Assembly (NCBI RefSeq): GCF_041296385.1
Contig: NC_091020.1
Span: 35,999,501 to 36,063,500, forward strand
DNA length: 64,000 nt
Direction: 5' to 3'
From: Aphelocoma coerulescens
Lineage: Eukaryota; Chordata; Aves; Passeriformes; Corvidae
Under the pieces are notes generated by a model, which saw only the letters and a program-made list of their open reading frames with translations, did no database searches and was not told where the DNA came from. Positions 28,471 to 39,182 of this stretch are shown here, in pieces. The translations under genes were made by a program, and so were the position numbers. Within the stretch, counting starts at the first letter, position 1. The number at the start of each line of letters is the position of its first letter.

Positions 28471-30935
28471 CTTGACGTGTCTAGTTGTGAAAAGGGGTGA
28501 AATGAGGTGGCATGAAGCTGAAAAGTTGACAAAAAAAGCCTTTGTGGCCTGGTGTGGTGCTTACCTCTAAAATGCCGTGGAACAGCTGCGGGCAAAGCGA
28601 GGTTGATCAAAGAGCCAGCACAGCTCTGGCTTCTCCCCCTCTTTTGAAATCCTGGATCTTGTTGGATCCCCTCAGATCCAGCCCACAGGGATCCCTGCTG
28701 AGGCTCCGTGGGCACCGGGCCCCTCTCCCAGCCCAGCCCCTCTCCGCTGGCTGCGAGCTGCAATTGCTGCCATTGATTTTTGTGGCGCTGGTTAACACAT
28801 TAAAGCACAATTCCTCTGTACCCGTTTCTCTGCTTTATCCCTGGGTGCCCTTTCCTGCGGAATACTGAGAGGCTTTCCTTCTGGTCAAGCAGTGTGGTTT
28901 AGATTCGTTCTCTGTTATTTTTCCCAGCTGGGCTGCCAGGGCTGCTGGAGAATGAAAACATTAATTTCCAGAGTAGCAGGGGTTTGCTCCTTATCGACGT
29001 CAGAGCCGAATCGCAGCGCTAAAAATCTCATTTCTTTCCCTCTGTTTTGGAAGGTTTGGATGCAAATGAAGAAGAATTGAGACTGGAATTTTTTACTGGG
29101 ATGGCAGCAATAATGTCACACCTCCTGCCCTGTGCTGGAAGGTGTTGCTGGGACATCTGGGGCTCACCAGGGCAATTCAGGATCGATCCCACCATTCCCA
29201 CCTGGAATGACTGTGGCGATTATTTGATCAGTTGATTAGAAAAGTACATGAGGAACAATTATTACTTGGGAAAACCAAGGGAAACTGTAGAAATACATCA
29301 ATATTCCAAGCCACAGATTCTTTAAATGCACAAAACCCAAATTCCCAGATGCAGCATTTAAATCCATTTCCCACCATGGAATTGTAGCCTGGAAAAATAC
29401 TGGCACCAATTCTGATTTCCATACTTGAGGATGGAATAGAAAATTCAGAGAATGCTTTGCCACCAAGAAGAAATTTGGATTTTCCTGTGTTTAACTCCTG
29501 CTGCTCAGTGCCTGGAAAAGCAATGGAGGAGGGAATAGGTAGATGGTACCAAACTCTGGGATGTAACCTAAATTAATAATAATTGGGCATTCTTTCCTTT
29601 TAAAGTGGATAAAAGCTGCAGGAAGAACTTGGAGGACATTTCTGTGGTACAACCAACTGCTCAAGTGTCTGAGCTATTCCAAATTTCCCTTTTAGAGAGA
29701 GCTGGGAGTTTTCCTCCTTCCTTCAGTCTGGGTGCTGGGACGGAGGGAGGAAAAAGGGCTGAACTTGCTGTCAACTCTCTTAAAAGCTTTTTATTGTAGC
29801 TGGAATGTGTGATAATGGCCCCCAGAACCATCATTACAGTTAATTAAAGGTCTGTTTCTTTTTTCTAATGTGAGGGGTTTATTTTCCGCAGTTGATAACA
29901 CAGCAGTAAAACCTTGCTTTAGGCAAAAGCTTGGTAGGCAAGGTCACAATTTAGAAGTAATTTGAAAATTGAAGGGAAAACCAGAAAGCAGCATCTGGTT
30001 CCTGTCATTTCTGAGTTGTAGAAGTACAGAGGGAATGATTTAGAGTGAAAAGGGAAGGAAAAGAGGAACATCAGAGTCTGTGCACGGAGGGGATGCTCAG
30101 TGGTGGTCATGGGGAAGAGGTGAAGGGAGGACAGGAAATTTGGGGTAAACATCTACTTAAACAAGAAAACTTGTCAGATCTTGGTTTAATTTGGGTTGGA
30201 AAGGCAGAGCCTGCTTCCAGGGATGGGAAAAAGTCGGGATGGAGGCACAGAAATGTCAGGATTTCACTTCTTTGGGGTATTTCATGCAACACTGGAGATT
30301 AGCATCTGTTGGGAATGGAGCTGTTGTGGGGCTGGGATGTTGTGGGGAGCTGCCACATCCCAGAATTTGCTGTTGAGGGTGAATCCATTTAGTGCTTGGA
30401 GCCACCTGGGATTTCTCTAAGGACCTTTGGCTCACAAATCCAGGGATGGACACTGAGAGCTTGTGGGGTCTCCATCCTTGCAGTTGCTCCAACCCCCTGG
30501 AATATCCCTGAGCTGTGGGGATCTGGGGAACTCAATCTCTCACGAAATACTCAACCCAGATCATGGTTTCTAACTTTATGACTCAAACAGCATTTCTGCA
30601 CTTTCATTCCAGGGCCAGCAGAGAAGCAGCAGGTGCTCGATTGGTCAAAAAAGCCATTTCCTGAGATAAGAAATGTAAAATAAGTGCCAGTGGTGGAGAT
30701 TTAATTGCTGCAAATCTGTTGAGTGGAAGCTGAACTCTCTGTTCTCCAAACTAATCACATCCAGCTTCCAACCAGCGCAGCTGTGCTTTAGATGCCTTCA
30801 AGTTTGCAGCAGATTTGTTGTGGATATGTTAATTAAAAGGTTAATTATGGCTGAGATGTTCTGTTACTCAGCTTTTCTGCTGCTGATGTGGGGTCTAAAT
30901 GCTCCTCACCCCAAACCCAGAGGCACTTAAGGAAA

Positions 30936-31132
30936 GTGGGCAGGCCCTGGCACAGGGTGCCCAGAGCAGCTGTGGCTGCCCCTGGATCCCTGGCAGTGCC
31001 CAAGGCCAGGCTGGACATTGGGGCTGGGAGCAGCCTGGGACAGTGGGAGGTGTCCCTGCCATGGCAGGGGTGGCACTGGATGGGCTTTGGGGTCCCTCCA
31101 ACCCAAACCAGTCTGGGATTCTGGGATTTGGG
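30936..31132 (+). mobile_element. CR1 LINE 3' fragment, about 200 bp
   Basis: The shared core is followed by GGGGTCCCTCCAACCCAAAC and CAGTCTGGGATTCTGGGA. Confidence 0.93.
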
Positions 31133-31841
31133 GCTGAACAAGGATGAGGTGGGAAAGCTTTGCTCTGTGTGTGGCCAGCACTGGTGCCAGAGGCACCCAT
31201 GGTGCTCCCAAAAATGTGTGGTGTGACACTGCCTCTGTAAACTCCATGAGAAACTACTCCTGGAAACACACCAGAAAAGCAGGGAAAGGTGTCATCTGGT
31301 GATAAGAAATTTCCCACCTGGTGGCAGAAAAACTTAAACAGGGATTAATAGTGAACCATGTTAAGATTTCAAATGACTTGTGGAATTTATAAAGTAACAG
31401 TAAACAAAGCAGAGTCAAATCTTCAGAATTTAATCCTTAGAACTGCAGCTCAGCATCTCTGAGATGGTGCCAGTGATCCTGGATCCTGGGAAGGACTGGA
31501 AAATAAATTCCCCACCCTCCTTCAGCAGCACTGGGTGCTGGAAGAGCCTCCTCGGTGCCACTAATGAATGTCTGGGGACCCTGCCTGTGTGGCTTGGGAT
31601 GAAAATCAAAATTAAGCTCTGCAGCTCTTTGAAGAAAAGCAGTGTCTGTAAACAAGAGGCACTTCTGGGATCCTGGCTGATAAAAGCCGAAAATTTGGGT
31701 TCCTGCAGAATCCAAGGAGCTCTGACGGTAACAGCAGAGTTTTTGTGGTGTCACTGCCCATCCCTGGTTGGGCTGTCCCATTTATCTTCTCTGGGATGCT
31801 GATGGGGCATCGAGTCCAGGGCAGCTGTCCAGGACTGCAGG

Positions 31842-31998
31842 GAAGTGTCCAAGTGTCCCTGGAGTGTCCCAGGCCAGGCTGGACGGGGCTTGGAGCACCC
31901 TGGGATGGTGGGAGCTGTCCCAGCCCACGGCAGGGGTGGCACTGGATGAGCTTTAAGGTCCCTTCCCACCCAAACCAGTCTGGGATCCTGTCATTTTA
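31842..31998 (+). mobile_element. CR1 LINE 3' fragment
   Basis: GGCCAGGCTGGACGGGGCTT leads to AAGGTCCCTTCCCACCCAAA and CCAGTCTGGGATCCTGTCAT. Confidence 0.9.
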
Positions 31999-34396
31999 GG
32001 ATAAACATGAAACTACAGCAGGATTCACATTAAAAAATCCAATGTTCCCTTTCTGCCGCAAACCCCCACCCCCACCCCTCAGAATTTCCTTTGCAGGGCC
32101 CTTTCTGCCAAAATTTGGAGCCTGTGTTGAAGCCACAGCAACCCTGACTAGAAAGACTCTTTCATTTTGAGACAGAGCTTCAGAAGAGAGCAGGAGTTGC
32201 AGAGAGAACTGTGCAAGTTCTGGCCTTCAGGGTGCTTTTAAAATGCAGGAGCTCTGGGATGCAGGGCTGATTTAATGGGATATTTATCTCCACTGGAGAA
32301 GTTTCTGCTGGAGACCTGCAAGTTGTAACATGCTGCAGTAATAAGGCTTCCCTCTTCATTAAAAGATAACTTTTTTTTTTGCTTCTTTTTTCTATAAGAG
32401 ATTTATTTCCTGGGACAGAGTCTTTTTTTACCCTAATTTCCTAAATTTTCTAATTTCAGGAAAATCGATGGAAATAAATTTCCAACAGCAGCAGTTCAAG
32501 CCCATTTGGCTGTTCAAACTCTGGCTGGTGTCCCCCTGTAACACCCACACCTGGGATGAGCCTGTGGTGCTCCGGGAGCATCAGGAATTTTTGTGGGATT
32601 AGAGATCCTCAAACCTCATGCAGGTGTGTCCCTGGAAGTTGCAGGAGAGCTGAAGGATGCCCAGAGCTGGAATTCCCTCACCAGAGGAGCCTCATCCTTG
32701 GATGTGCTGAAGAGCAGTTCAAAGGCACCGTGGGCTGTGAGTGATCCAATATCATCAAAACCACTGCACTGACCGGTTTAATTCTATTTTTATCCCTCTC
32801 CTGTAACTACTGATTAACTTTTAACCCAGTTTTCAGGCGTGAGGTTTTATTTCCATTCACCTGTCCCACCCCAGTGGCTGTTGCTGCTGAGCAGGCAGCA
32901 CCAGGAGGCTCAGGGATTTCAGAGCTGCTTTACCCAGCCTGGATTTGTGGCAAAATCCATCATAAATCTACATAATTCTGAGTGTTTGCTGCTCCTTAAG
33001 CCATTAAACAGAGAATATCCAGGGACATCCATCAGTGTCTCCCCACCCAAGTGTCGCGGCCGCTGGAGCGTCGATGCTGACGGACTTCTCCATGGTTTTG
33101 CCTGAGAGGAGTAATTAATCCTGACTTTCCGACAGCAGCAGAGCTGGCTGAGCACCCACATTCATCTCCCTCAGAAAAGAACCACGGAAGGAATCGGTGT
33201 TGGGATCACAACAGAATTTCTCCTTTTTTAGAACTGGAAAAAAAAGGTGGGAGCTGGAGTATTGACACCAAAGAAGTTCCAGCAGCAGTTTTGTCTCTGT
33301 CTTCAGCCCCTCTGGTCTGGAGCTGCTATGGAAATGGCTGCTCCCAGGAGTTTCCTCTCTAGATTGAGTTGGAGAAGGGATTATTTAAAATCAGAGGCCG
33401 TGGAATGAAGCACAACTGGACTTCAAGGGGATACAGAGGAAAATCAGGAGGCGCAAGTGAAAAATAAAACTGCTGTCTGGAAAAGATGGAGCAGGAGCTT
33501 AGGGAAAAGGTTCCCTGGTCCAGGATAAGCTGTTGGGGCAGCAATAGGAATGGAAAAGCACAGAAGAGCTCTTGGAAGTCAGTGTGGAAAAGAGGGAAGA
33601 GGGGAAGAGCTCACTGCAGGCAGAGGTTTAAATGGGAGAAACTCTTTTCAGGGCCCTGGAGGTGCCACATGGCCCAAAATCTCTTGAAATCTGCAACATC
33701 TGAGCACATTAGCAAAGATTTCATCTCCTTTCCAGCAGGGAGCTGAGCAGAAGCCAGGATCCAGTGAAGCCATGGAGCAGCTGGACTGCCTGAGATCCTG
33801 GTTATTCCCATTTCTCTGGCACCAGTGAGTAAAGGAACCCCCAGGAGAAGGGGTGCGAGAGCCACGGATCCCTCTGTGCCAGGCAGGAGCATTCCCAGGG
33901 CTAGGGATAGTCCTAAAATTGTACTGCCACTAAAGAAGGGATAAAAGGGCTCTGTGTTGTCTGCAGTGTATGGATAATCAGTGAAATGCAGGATAATTTA
34001 ATATTTTCAGGAGTGCAGGGCTTGATGGGTTTGGGAATTTATTCAATGAAACTTTCAGTTCTCAGTGTTAGAGAACTGGATCAGTGACCCCTAAAATAGT
34101 CCTGCCACAAACCCAAACACACTGTGCCCTCCTCTGGAATATCTGCCTCTGGAAGTCACTCATTTTGAGAGGAGATTATTTATCTTGGCAGCTCTCAGAG
34201 CTGGCACAGCTCCTGTGGACACCACTGGTGCCTCTTGTATGTCTGATCCAGCAGGATCTGATGTGAGGCTGGGCACGTGTCCGACCCTCCTGCTGGGTTC
34301 TCACTGCCTTCCTCCCAAGTTCTCCAGGTCTGTGCACCACCAGCAGCCCCTGCCCCTTTGTTGGGTGCACGGGGGGAAATCAATTCTGATTATGGG

Positions 34397-34500
34397 ATCA
34401 TGGAATCCCAGAGTCCTTCAGGGTAGAAAAGCCCTCTGTGATCATCAAGTCCAGCCATCAACCAGCACCACCACCATGGTCACCACTGTGTCCTCAGCTG
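34397..34500 (-). mobile_element. CR1 LINE 3' fragment
   Basis: GGGATCATGGAATCCCAGAG, AGAAAAGCCCTCTGTGATCA and TCAAGTCCAGCCATCAACC are typical of the reversed CR1 end. Confidence 0.88.
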
Positions 34501-34715
34501 CCTTTGGCTGCTTTGATCCAACCCCTAAAGTTTCTCCTCTGGAATTTAGACTTTTCCATGATTAGTAATAATTTCATTTTGGTTCATATTTTGGTTCTCC
34601 TGAAATGGGCAGGAGACACATTTGTATGTAAAACATGACTGCGTGTCCTTGATCCTGGGGCTCCACTGGGTAAGGAAAGCTTGTTTTCCCAGAGGAATTA
34701 ATTTCTTATTAATTA

Positions 34716-34905
34716 ATTCAGGAAGGATTTCTTTCTGGAAAGGCCTTGGCAGGGCTGCCGAGGGAGGTTTGGAGTCCCCATCCCTGGAGGTGTCCAAGGA
34801 AGGCCTGGACAGGGCACTCAGAGCTCTGGGCTGGGGACAGAGTGGGGATCCAAGGTTGGACACTACTCCTGAAGGGCTTTTCCAACCTCAGTAATTCTGT
34901 GATCC
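34716..34905 (+). mobile_element. CR1 LINE 3' fragment, second subfamily
   Basis: AGGGAGGTTTGGAGTCCCCA and GGGCTTTTCCAACCTCAGTA lead to ATTCTGTGATCC. Confidence 0.9.
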
Positions 34906-35619
34906 TTAAGGAAAAGCCCATTTTTAGCAGGCAATATTCATTCATCAACCACGTGCACCTTCCTAAAAGGATGTGTGATATATATGAACGCCCCCATAAA
35001 TATGAAATTGTGTAGGTGCCACTCGATGGAACATCCCCCAGCCACAGCAATCACTTGTAAATCACAGAGTCCTCACGGCAGCCAGAACTCCATAATCACA
35101 AAATGATTAGAAAGCCATAAAAAACAAAGTTGTTTTGTCGGGATCATTTCCTCCCTGATCACAGGGCTGATAGAAAGTGGCTCTGGGCTTAAGTGATAGA
35201 TGAGAGCCATTAATAGAGCCAGAGTGCTTCCCAGGCTGCTTGTACCAAAATTAAAAGGGGATTTTACCAGTCCTGGATGGTTGGGAAGCCTGGAGAGTTG
35301 GCTGGGTGTTGTGGTGGGCTTGGTGTAAAATACAGCCTCTCACAGCCATGAATTGCATTTTTACTCATGAATAATTTCCTTATAGTTATTATTTTGATAG
35401 TGTAAGTTAGAAAATCCCCTCTTACTCCTCTGTTCACCTGTGAGCACACCTTGGCTTTGTCAAAGGCCTTTTGAAAAATCCTGGAATAACATCCTGATGA
35501 TACAAACCTCCCTTGTCTCTCTCTGGCATTTGGCACTTTACAGGAGTATAAAGCAAACTGCACAAATCCTGTTTCCAGAAAACTCCTGGGTGAAATCCTG
35601 GTTATGCAGAGGAAATGGT

Positions 35620-35892
35620 TGTGTGGGGGCTCCAGGGGGGCTGGAGAGGGACTGGGGACAAGGGCATGGAGGGACAGGACACAGGGAATGGCTTCCCAGT
35701 GCCAGAGGGCAGGGTTAGATGGGATATTGGGGAGGAATTGTTCCCTGGGAGGGTGGGCAGGCCCTGGCACAGGGTGCCCAGAGCAGCTGGGGCTGCCCCT
35801 GGATCCCTGGCAGTGCCCAAGGCCAGGCTGGAACACCCTGGGACAGTGGGGGGTGTCCCTGCCCATGGGTGAGCTTTAAGGTCCCTTAAAGC
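35620..35892 (+). mobile_element. CR1 LINE 3' fragment with internal deletion
   Basis: It begins GGACAGGACACAGGGAATGG, shares the core, but lacks about 25 bp after GGCCAGGCTGGA and the terminal AACCCAAACC. Confidence 0.9.
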
Positions 35893-35973
35893 CTCCCTGA
35901 GGAATGCACAAGGAACTTGTACCTGGATTTGTGTGAGGCTGGGAATGGCTGTGGCTCCCTGAGACTCTCCTGC

Positions 35974-36028
35974 CATGGAATTACAGGATCCCAGAGTGGT
36001 TTGGGTTGGAAGGGACCTTAAAGGTTTG
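35974..36028 (-). mobile_element. CR1 LINE 3' terminus
   Basis: GGATCCCAGAGTGGTTTGGG then TTGGAAGGGACCTTAAAGG. Confidence 0.85.
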
Positions 36029-36759
36029 TTTGAAATGCCTTTTTTGTCTCACAGAAGCAGTTTGACCTCTCCCTCTCTCTGTATTTATCACACCAACATG
36101 AAAACAAACATCTCCAGCTCCAAATGCTTTTTGGGTTATGTAGGGAATGTTTGTGTCTGCCCTACAAAGCTCCCTCAGCTGTCACTGAACACACAAATCT
36201 GTCTCTGCAGGTATAATGAAAACAAATAATAATTTTGTGTCATTCAAGATGTCCTCATTAAGAAGCTGTTGCACCTTAAAGCCGAGGTTGTAACTTCTGC
36301 TCCAGTCACTGCTAACGGTGCTGTGGGAGCAGCAGCTGCTGCAGCCACCGCAGCTCCGCCTTTCCAGACAAAAATCAATGTTCTCAACATCAAAATATTG
36401 GCCCAAACGCTTTCAGTGAAACGTGAAAGAAATTGAATGTTCCTGTGCTACAGGAATGGTCGGGCAGTTTGTTTTCCTTTAAAAGCTTTGGAATATCCGG
36501 TCGCCAGGCTAAGTGATATTTATTGCAAAATGTAAAGAGAAGTGGCGAAGACGAGAAACTGGGAAATTTAGGGAACTGCTTTTGCCAGGCACAAGGGGAA
36601 GTGCTGCAGTGTTTTGTTCTCACTGTCCCAATATAAAAACCTCACTATTATGGGCTGGTTTGTGGGCTGAGCCCCAGCAGGAAAGGGGGAATTCTGCCCC
36701 TGTGCCCAGGTGAGCCCCCACCTGCAGAGCTGCCCCAGCCCTGGCCCAGCACAGGAAGG

Positions 36760-37224
36760 AGCTGGAGCTGCTGGAGCCAGGCACCAAATGAGCAGAGGGA
36801 TGGAGCAGCTCTGCTGGGAGGGAAGGCTGGGAGAGCTGGGGGTGTTCAGCCTGGAGAGGAGAAGCTCCAGGGGGATCTTAAAGCCTCTTCCAGTGCCTGA
36901 AGGAGCCAACAAGAAAAATGGAGAAAGACTTTGGACAAGGGCTGGAGGGACAGGACACAGGGAATGGCTTCCCAGTGCCAGAGGGCAGGGCTGGATGGGA
37001 GATTGGGAAGGAATTGTTCCCTGGGAGGGTGGGCAGGCCCTGGCACAGGGTGCCCAGAGCAGCTGGGGCTGCCCCTGGATCCCTGGCAGTGCCCAAGGCC
37101 AGGCTGGACATTGGGGCTGGGAGCAGCCTGGGACAGTGGGAGGTGTCCCTGCCATGGCAGGGGTGGCACTGGGTGGGCTTTGAGGTCCCTTCCCACCCAA
37201 ACCCTTCTGGGATTCTCTGGCTCT
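36760..37224 (+). mobile_element. CR1 LINE 3' region, longest copy of the first subfamily (about 465 bp)
   Basis: It extends furthest upstream: GGAGCTGCTGGAGCCAGGCA, GTTCAGCCTGGAGAGGAGAA, CTGAAGGAGCCAACAAGAAA, then the shared core and CACCCAAACCCTTCTGGGAT. It is a good local reference for aligning the other copies. Confidence 0.95.
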
Positions 37225-37864
37225 GTTCTGTGTTTCGTCAGTCTGTGGCTGAGACCAGGCCCAGCCCATATGGAAATGACCTGCGGTTTTCAGCCTGTAT
37301 TAATTAACGTTAATGAAGTCCTGCCATCAGTGCAATGTTTAGGAAAGTTAAAGGTATATTCAAATGAGAGACAATCCTTCCCTTGGTTTCTCAGCAGCCT
37401 AACAGAGGGCAGGGCTCTGGGCAGAGGCAGGAATTGTTTTCCCCGTGCCGCTGTCTCTCTCCCCAGGCTCATCCCCTCCCCGCTGACACGGGTTTGCATT
37501 TCCCTAAAACCTCACAAAGACTCTGGCAAGAGGCATAATTAATCGGCTGTAACGGGGGGTGTGGGGGGGAATACATGACAAGACATCTGTTAATGCCCTG
37601 GCTCCCTGCTGAGGATGAGAGTGATATTTAATCCAGAGTTAAATACCACCTGGCTCTGAGCTGGCGCTAATGAGCCGGGCCTTGGTTGAAGGTTGAGAGG
37701 CCACTCAGGAGAAGTTGCAAACCAAAGTGATTCGCTGGTTCTGCTGCTTGGCTGTGGACACAACATGTCCCTGGGCAGAGGCTGGGGATGTCCCCTGTCC
37801 CCTTGTGTCACCCTGCTTGGTGCCAAACGGAGGGAGCTCTGCTTGTGTTTCGCTCCCTTTGATG

Positions 37865-37869
37865 GCACC
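37865..37869. repeat. Target site duplication, left copy of the solo LTR
   Basis: GCACC; the partner at 38367-38371 is GCGCC. The A/G difference fits deamination of a methylated CpG. Confidence 0.7.
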
Positions 37870-38366
37870 TGTGAAAAACGAGGTTCACTCTTAGTAAAAT
37901 TTTAAGAAAAATTTAATAAAAGGGACAATTAGGAGACAACAGCAAAAAGGGCCTTACGGCCGGCCGAGTGCTCCGGCAGAGAGCCAAAGGCACACCTTTA
38001 CATCCAAAAGATCGGCTTTAAAAGTACATCGCTTATTTCTATTCATCACCATCATGCATAATTCATTAATACTTTGGAGTTGCTGAGTATCATCCTATCA
38101 GTCTTATCTTCCTCCTTGGCACCATTCCGTCTGGTTTCGGGTTGGTTTTTTTTTTTTTTCCTTCTGATAAGATGTTCCAGGAATGTGAAGACCCCCGCAT
38201 CCTTCCCAAACTGACCGCCCAAACTACAGACATTCTACAGCGTTACATTACAGAACTTAGGCAAAGCCCCCCCAACAATAAGTAACATGCAAAAACCAAC
38301 ATCACAATACACTCACAATAATTTTGTAATCATGCGAAAAGCCAATACCACAATACATTCATAACA
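37870..38366 (-). mobile_element. Solo LTR of an endogenous retrovirus, 497 bp
   Basis: On the - strand it begins TGTTATGAATG (at 38366) and ends GTTTTTCACA (at 37870), so it has the TG...CA ends of an LTR. Flanks are GCACC (37865-37869) and GCGCC (38367-38371), a 5-bp target duplication with one CpG-type change. Inside, on the - strand, are a TTTTAAA TATA-like box and an ATTAAA polyadenylation signal placed as expected for U3-R-U5. No primer binding site, gag, pol or env lies beside it, so it is a solo LTR left by recombination. The subfamily is not assigned. Confidence 0.85.
38286..38366 (-). repeat. 45-bp tandem duplication at the U3 edge of the LTR
   Basis: CATGCAAAAACCAACATCAC (from 38286) and CATGCGAAAAGCCAATACCA (from 38331) begin two diverged copies with 45-bp spacing. 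U3 duplications are common in retroviral enhancers. Confidence 0.75.
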
Positions 38367-38371
38367 GCGCC
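38367..38371. repeat. Target site duplication, right copy of the solo LTR
   Basis: GCGCC, one base different from GCACC on the left side. Confidence 0.7.
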
Positions 38372-38499
38372 GCAGCCTCAGATCACATTTTCGGAGAGGC
38401 ACTGAAGGCTGTGTTTAAAAGGACGAGATCTGAGCAGGTCTCCTTCCCGCTCTCTCTGTGTTATGTAAATGCACATTTACACCACGTTCCCCCGTTTTA

Positions 38500-38650
38500 A
38501 GCCTCGGGCAGCTGTGTTGGGCTCTCAGGTCGGTGGGGCTGGGCCCGGCCCCTTTGGAGCCGCGGCTCCGGCTGCTCGCCAGGGCCAGGCGGCCGCAGGT
38601 GCCCCGCAAGGAGCAGCCCAGCTCCCGCAGCCCCTCGTGTGCCACTCCCT
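38500..38650. other. CpG-rich patch between the solo LTR and a CR1 copy
   Basis: Dense CG content, including the perfect 14-bp palindrome GGAGCCGCGGCTCC at 38556-38569. No gene start is apparent. Confidence 0.45.
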
Positions 38651-38837
38651 GCACAAGAATTGGGGTAAATTGGGGACATCCAGACCTGAAATGCAGATGG
38701 CGAATTCCAAAGGCAAGTCCTTGAAGTGCCAGCTAAGTGAGGAGGCGCTTCCGAGGGCAGCCAGGACTAAAACGGGATCTACCCGGGGCCACGCAGCACT
38801 CGCAGCGTTGGGACACTCTGAGTGTAACTGGGCAGGG

Positions 38838-39182
38838 AAGGGAGCTGGGAAGGGGCTGGAGCCCCAGGAGCGGCTGAGGGAGCTGGGAAAGGGGCTCAGC
38901 CTGGAGCAAAGGAGGCTCAGGGGGGACCTTGTGGCTCTGCACAAGTCCCTGACAGGAGGGGGCAGCCGGGGGGGTCGGGCTCTGCTCCCAGGGAACAGGG
39001 ACAGGAGGAGAGGGAACGGCCTCAGGCTGGGCCAGGGCAGGCTCAGGGTGGATATTGGGGAAAATTTCTATCCAAAAGGGCTGTCCAGCCTTGGCACAGC
39101 TGCCCAGGGAGGTTTGGAGTGCCCATCCCTGGGGGGATTTAACAGCCCTGTGGATGTGGCACTTGGGGATGTGGTGCAGCGT
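38838..39182 (+). mobile_element. CR1 LINE 3' region, about 345 bp
   Basis: CTCAGCCTGGAGCAAAGGAG, GACCTTGTGGCTCTGCACAA and GGATTTAACAGCCCTGTGGA follow in CR1 order. The extreme 3' end is missing. Confidence 0.92.

Larger units (their letters stand above)
25109..30935. other. Intergenic stretch, few repeats, no gene seen
   Basis: Mostly unique DNA with CR1 fragments at 28100-28232 and 28404-28470. The part 25109-27300 shows no recognisable repeat or coding signal. I cannot exclude ancient, decayed transposon DNA. Confidence 0.5.
31999..37869. other. Intergenic stretch, no gene seen
   Basis: Unique DNA from 31999 to 34396, then several CR1 fragments to 37224. Segments 36224-36560 and 37500-37680 are repeat-free and contain mixed AT-rich motifs; either could be non-coding regulatory DNA, untested. 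Confidence 0.5.

Noticed and set aside
36568..37269. 233-codon open frame on the - strand
   Set aside because: It is the reverse strand of a CR1 fragment.
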